Shown: positions 63,661 through 64,000 of the stretch, piece by piece
How positions within the stretch are numbered: position 1 is the stretch's first letter
Layout: every line of letters starts with the position of its first letter
Assembly: GCF_001640805.2 (NCBI RefSeq)
Contig: NC_066838.1
Coordinates: 7,768,601-7,832,600 of the forward strand
DNA from: Lates calcarifer
Lineage: Eukaryota > Chordata > Actinopteri > Centropomidae
Length of the DNA stretch: 64,000 nucleotides
Direction of reading: 5' to 3'
Notes under the pieces: model-generated
Database searches by the model: none
What the model was told of the DNA's origin: nothing
The model's input: only the letters and a program-made list of their open reading frames with translations
Made by a program: the position numbers and the translations under genes

Positions 63661-64000
63661 TCCTTAACTGTGACATTTGACACATAGAATATTTGACAAA
63701 GTGAAATCACCTTCATAAAGAGGAGTTGTTACAGAGCAGCTGTTTTGGATTGCATTGTAATTCACAGGTTCATCTTATAAACTGGTAACTTCGTCTACGT
63801 TCTGGCCACTTCTACAATCACAGTCATGATAATGTTGACAGCAGCTTCAAATGGATATAATTACACTTGTATTGTATAGATTAAATTTTGCCCAATCAAT
63901 GTATCATTTTTGTTAAATTCCATCATCCAAAGTTTATCTGAAGCTTCATCACTCAGAACTAATAAAATCAGGGACAGTGTTTTGTGCTGAGCAGAAGTGG

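Larger units (their letters stand above)
59689..64000 (+). other. Possible intron 1 of the neighbour gene, no exon seen
   Basis: After the CpG-rich start (to about 60000) the sequence becomes AT-rich with microsatellites and a SINE-like fragment. I find no convincing coding exon on either strand. Whether it is intron or intergenic depends on the donor at 59689. Confidence 0.35.

Noticed and set aside
1..64000. CRISPR array, phage, toxin-antitoxin or other prokaryotic system
   Set aside because: No spaced repeats of array type and no prokaryote-like gene density; all tandem repeats are microsatellites or eukaryotic repeats.

Overview
The window reads as AT-rich teleost fish genomic DNA, probably from a percomorph-type fish. 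The evidence is spliced exons in a vast non-coding background, dense CA/GA/TA microsatellites, a decayed tyrosine-recombinase retrotransposon, a decayed Tc1-like transposon, and several dispersed repeats that I know from fish genomes. Nothing looks bacterial or viral, and there is no CRISPR array or operon. Very few of the open reading frames are real coding sequence.

The one gene I can identify is bassoon (bsn), the giant presynaptic active-zone scaffold, on the minus strand. Its first coding exon (46654 down to 46467) begins MGNEAS, the bassoon/piccolo N-terminus. It is joined across a 34.8-kb intron to a second coding exon (11635 down to 10840) carrying the SPSVSPDRG...[11 protein letters not shown] segment and the first six cysteines of zinc finger 1. 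Splice sites and phases agree (phase 2 at the first junction, phase 0 at the exit). The remaining exons lie beyond the left edge: positions 1-10839 are intron 2 and I found no exon there. Exon 2 contains a Gly/Met-rich low-complexity tract with 1-nt length differences that break the frame as written and then restore it.

Layout: 1-10839 is intron 2, with a threefold ~445-bp repeat at 6.4-7.5 kb, a MITE at 7.6-8.0 kb and a dispersed fish repeat at 8.7-9.3 kb. 10840-11635 is bsn exon 2. 11636-46466 is intron 1, holding a Ngaro/DIRS-like retroelement relic (34.1-36.9 kb), a Tc1 relic (41.6-42.8 kb), fragments of other repeats and many simple repeats. 46467-46940 is bsn exon 1 plus a CpG-rich 5' UTR and promoter, including a short uORF. 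47.4-59.5 kb is intergenic with no gene I can support. 59.5-59.7 kb is a CpG-rich, ETS-site-bearing segment ending in a strong plus-strand splice donor, a likely first exon of a divergent neighbour that leaves the window to the right.

I did not find an undescribed system. The observations most worth checking are the exon 2 frame disruptions, the simple-repeat 3' splice site of bsn, the triplicated ~445-bp segment, and the candidate divergent promoter.
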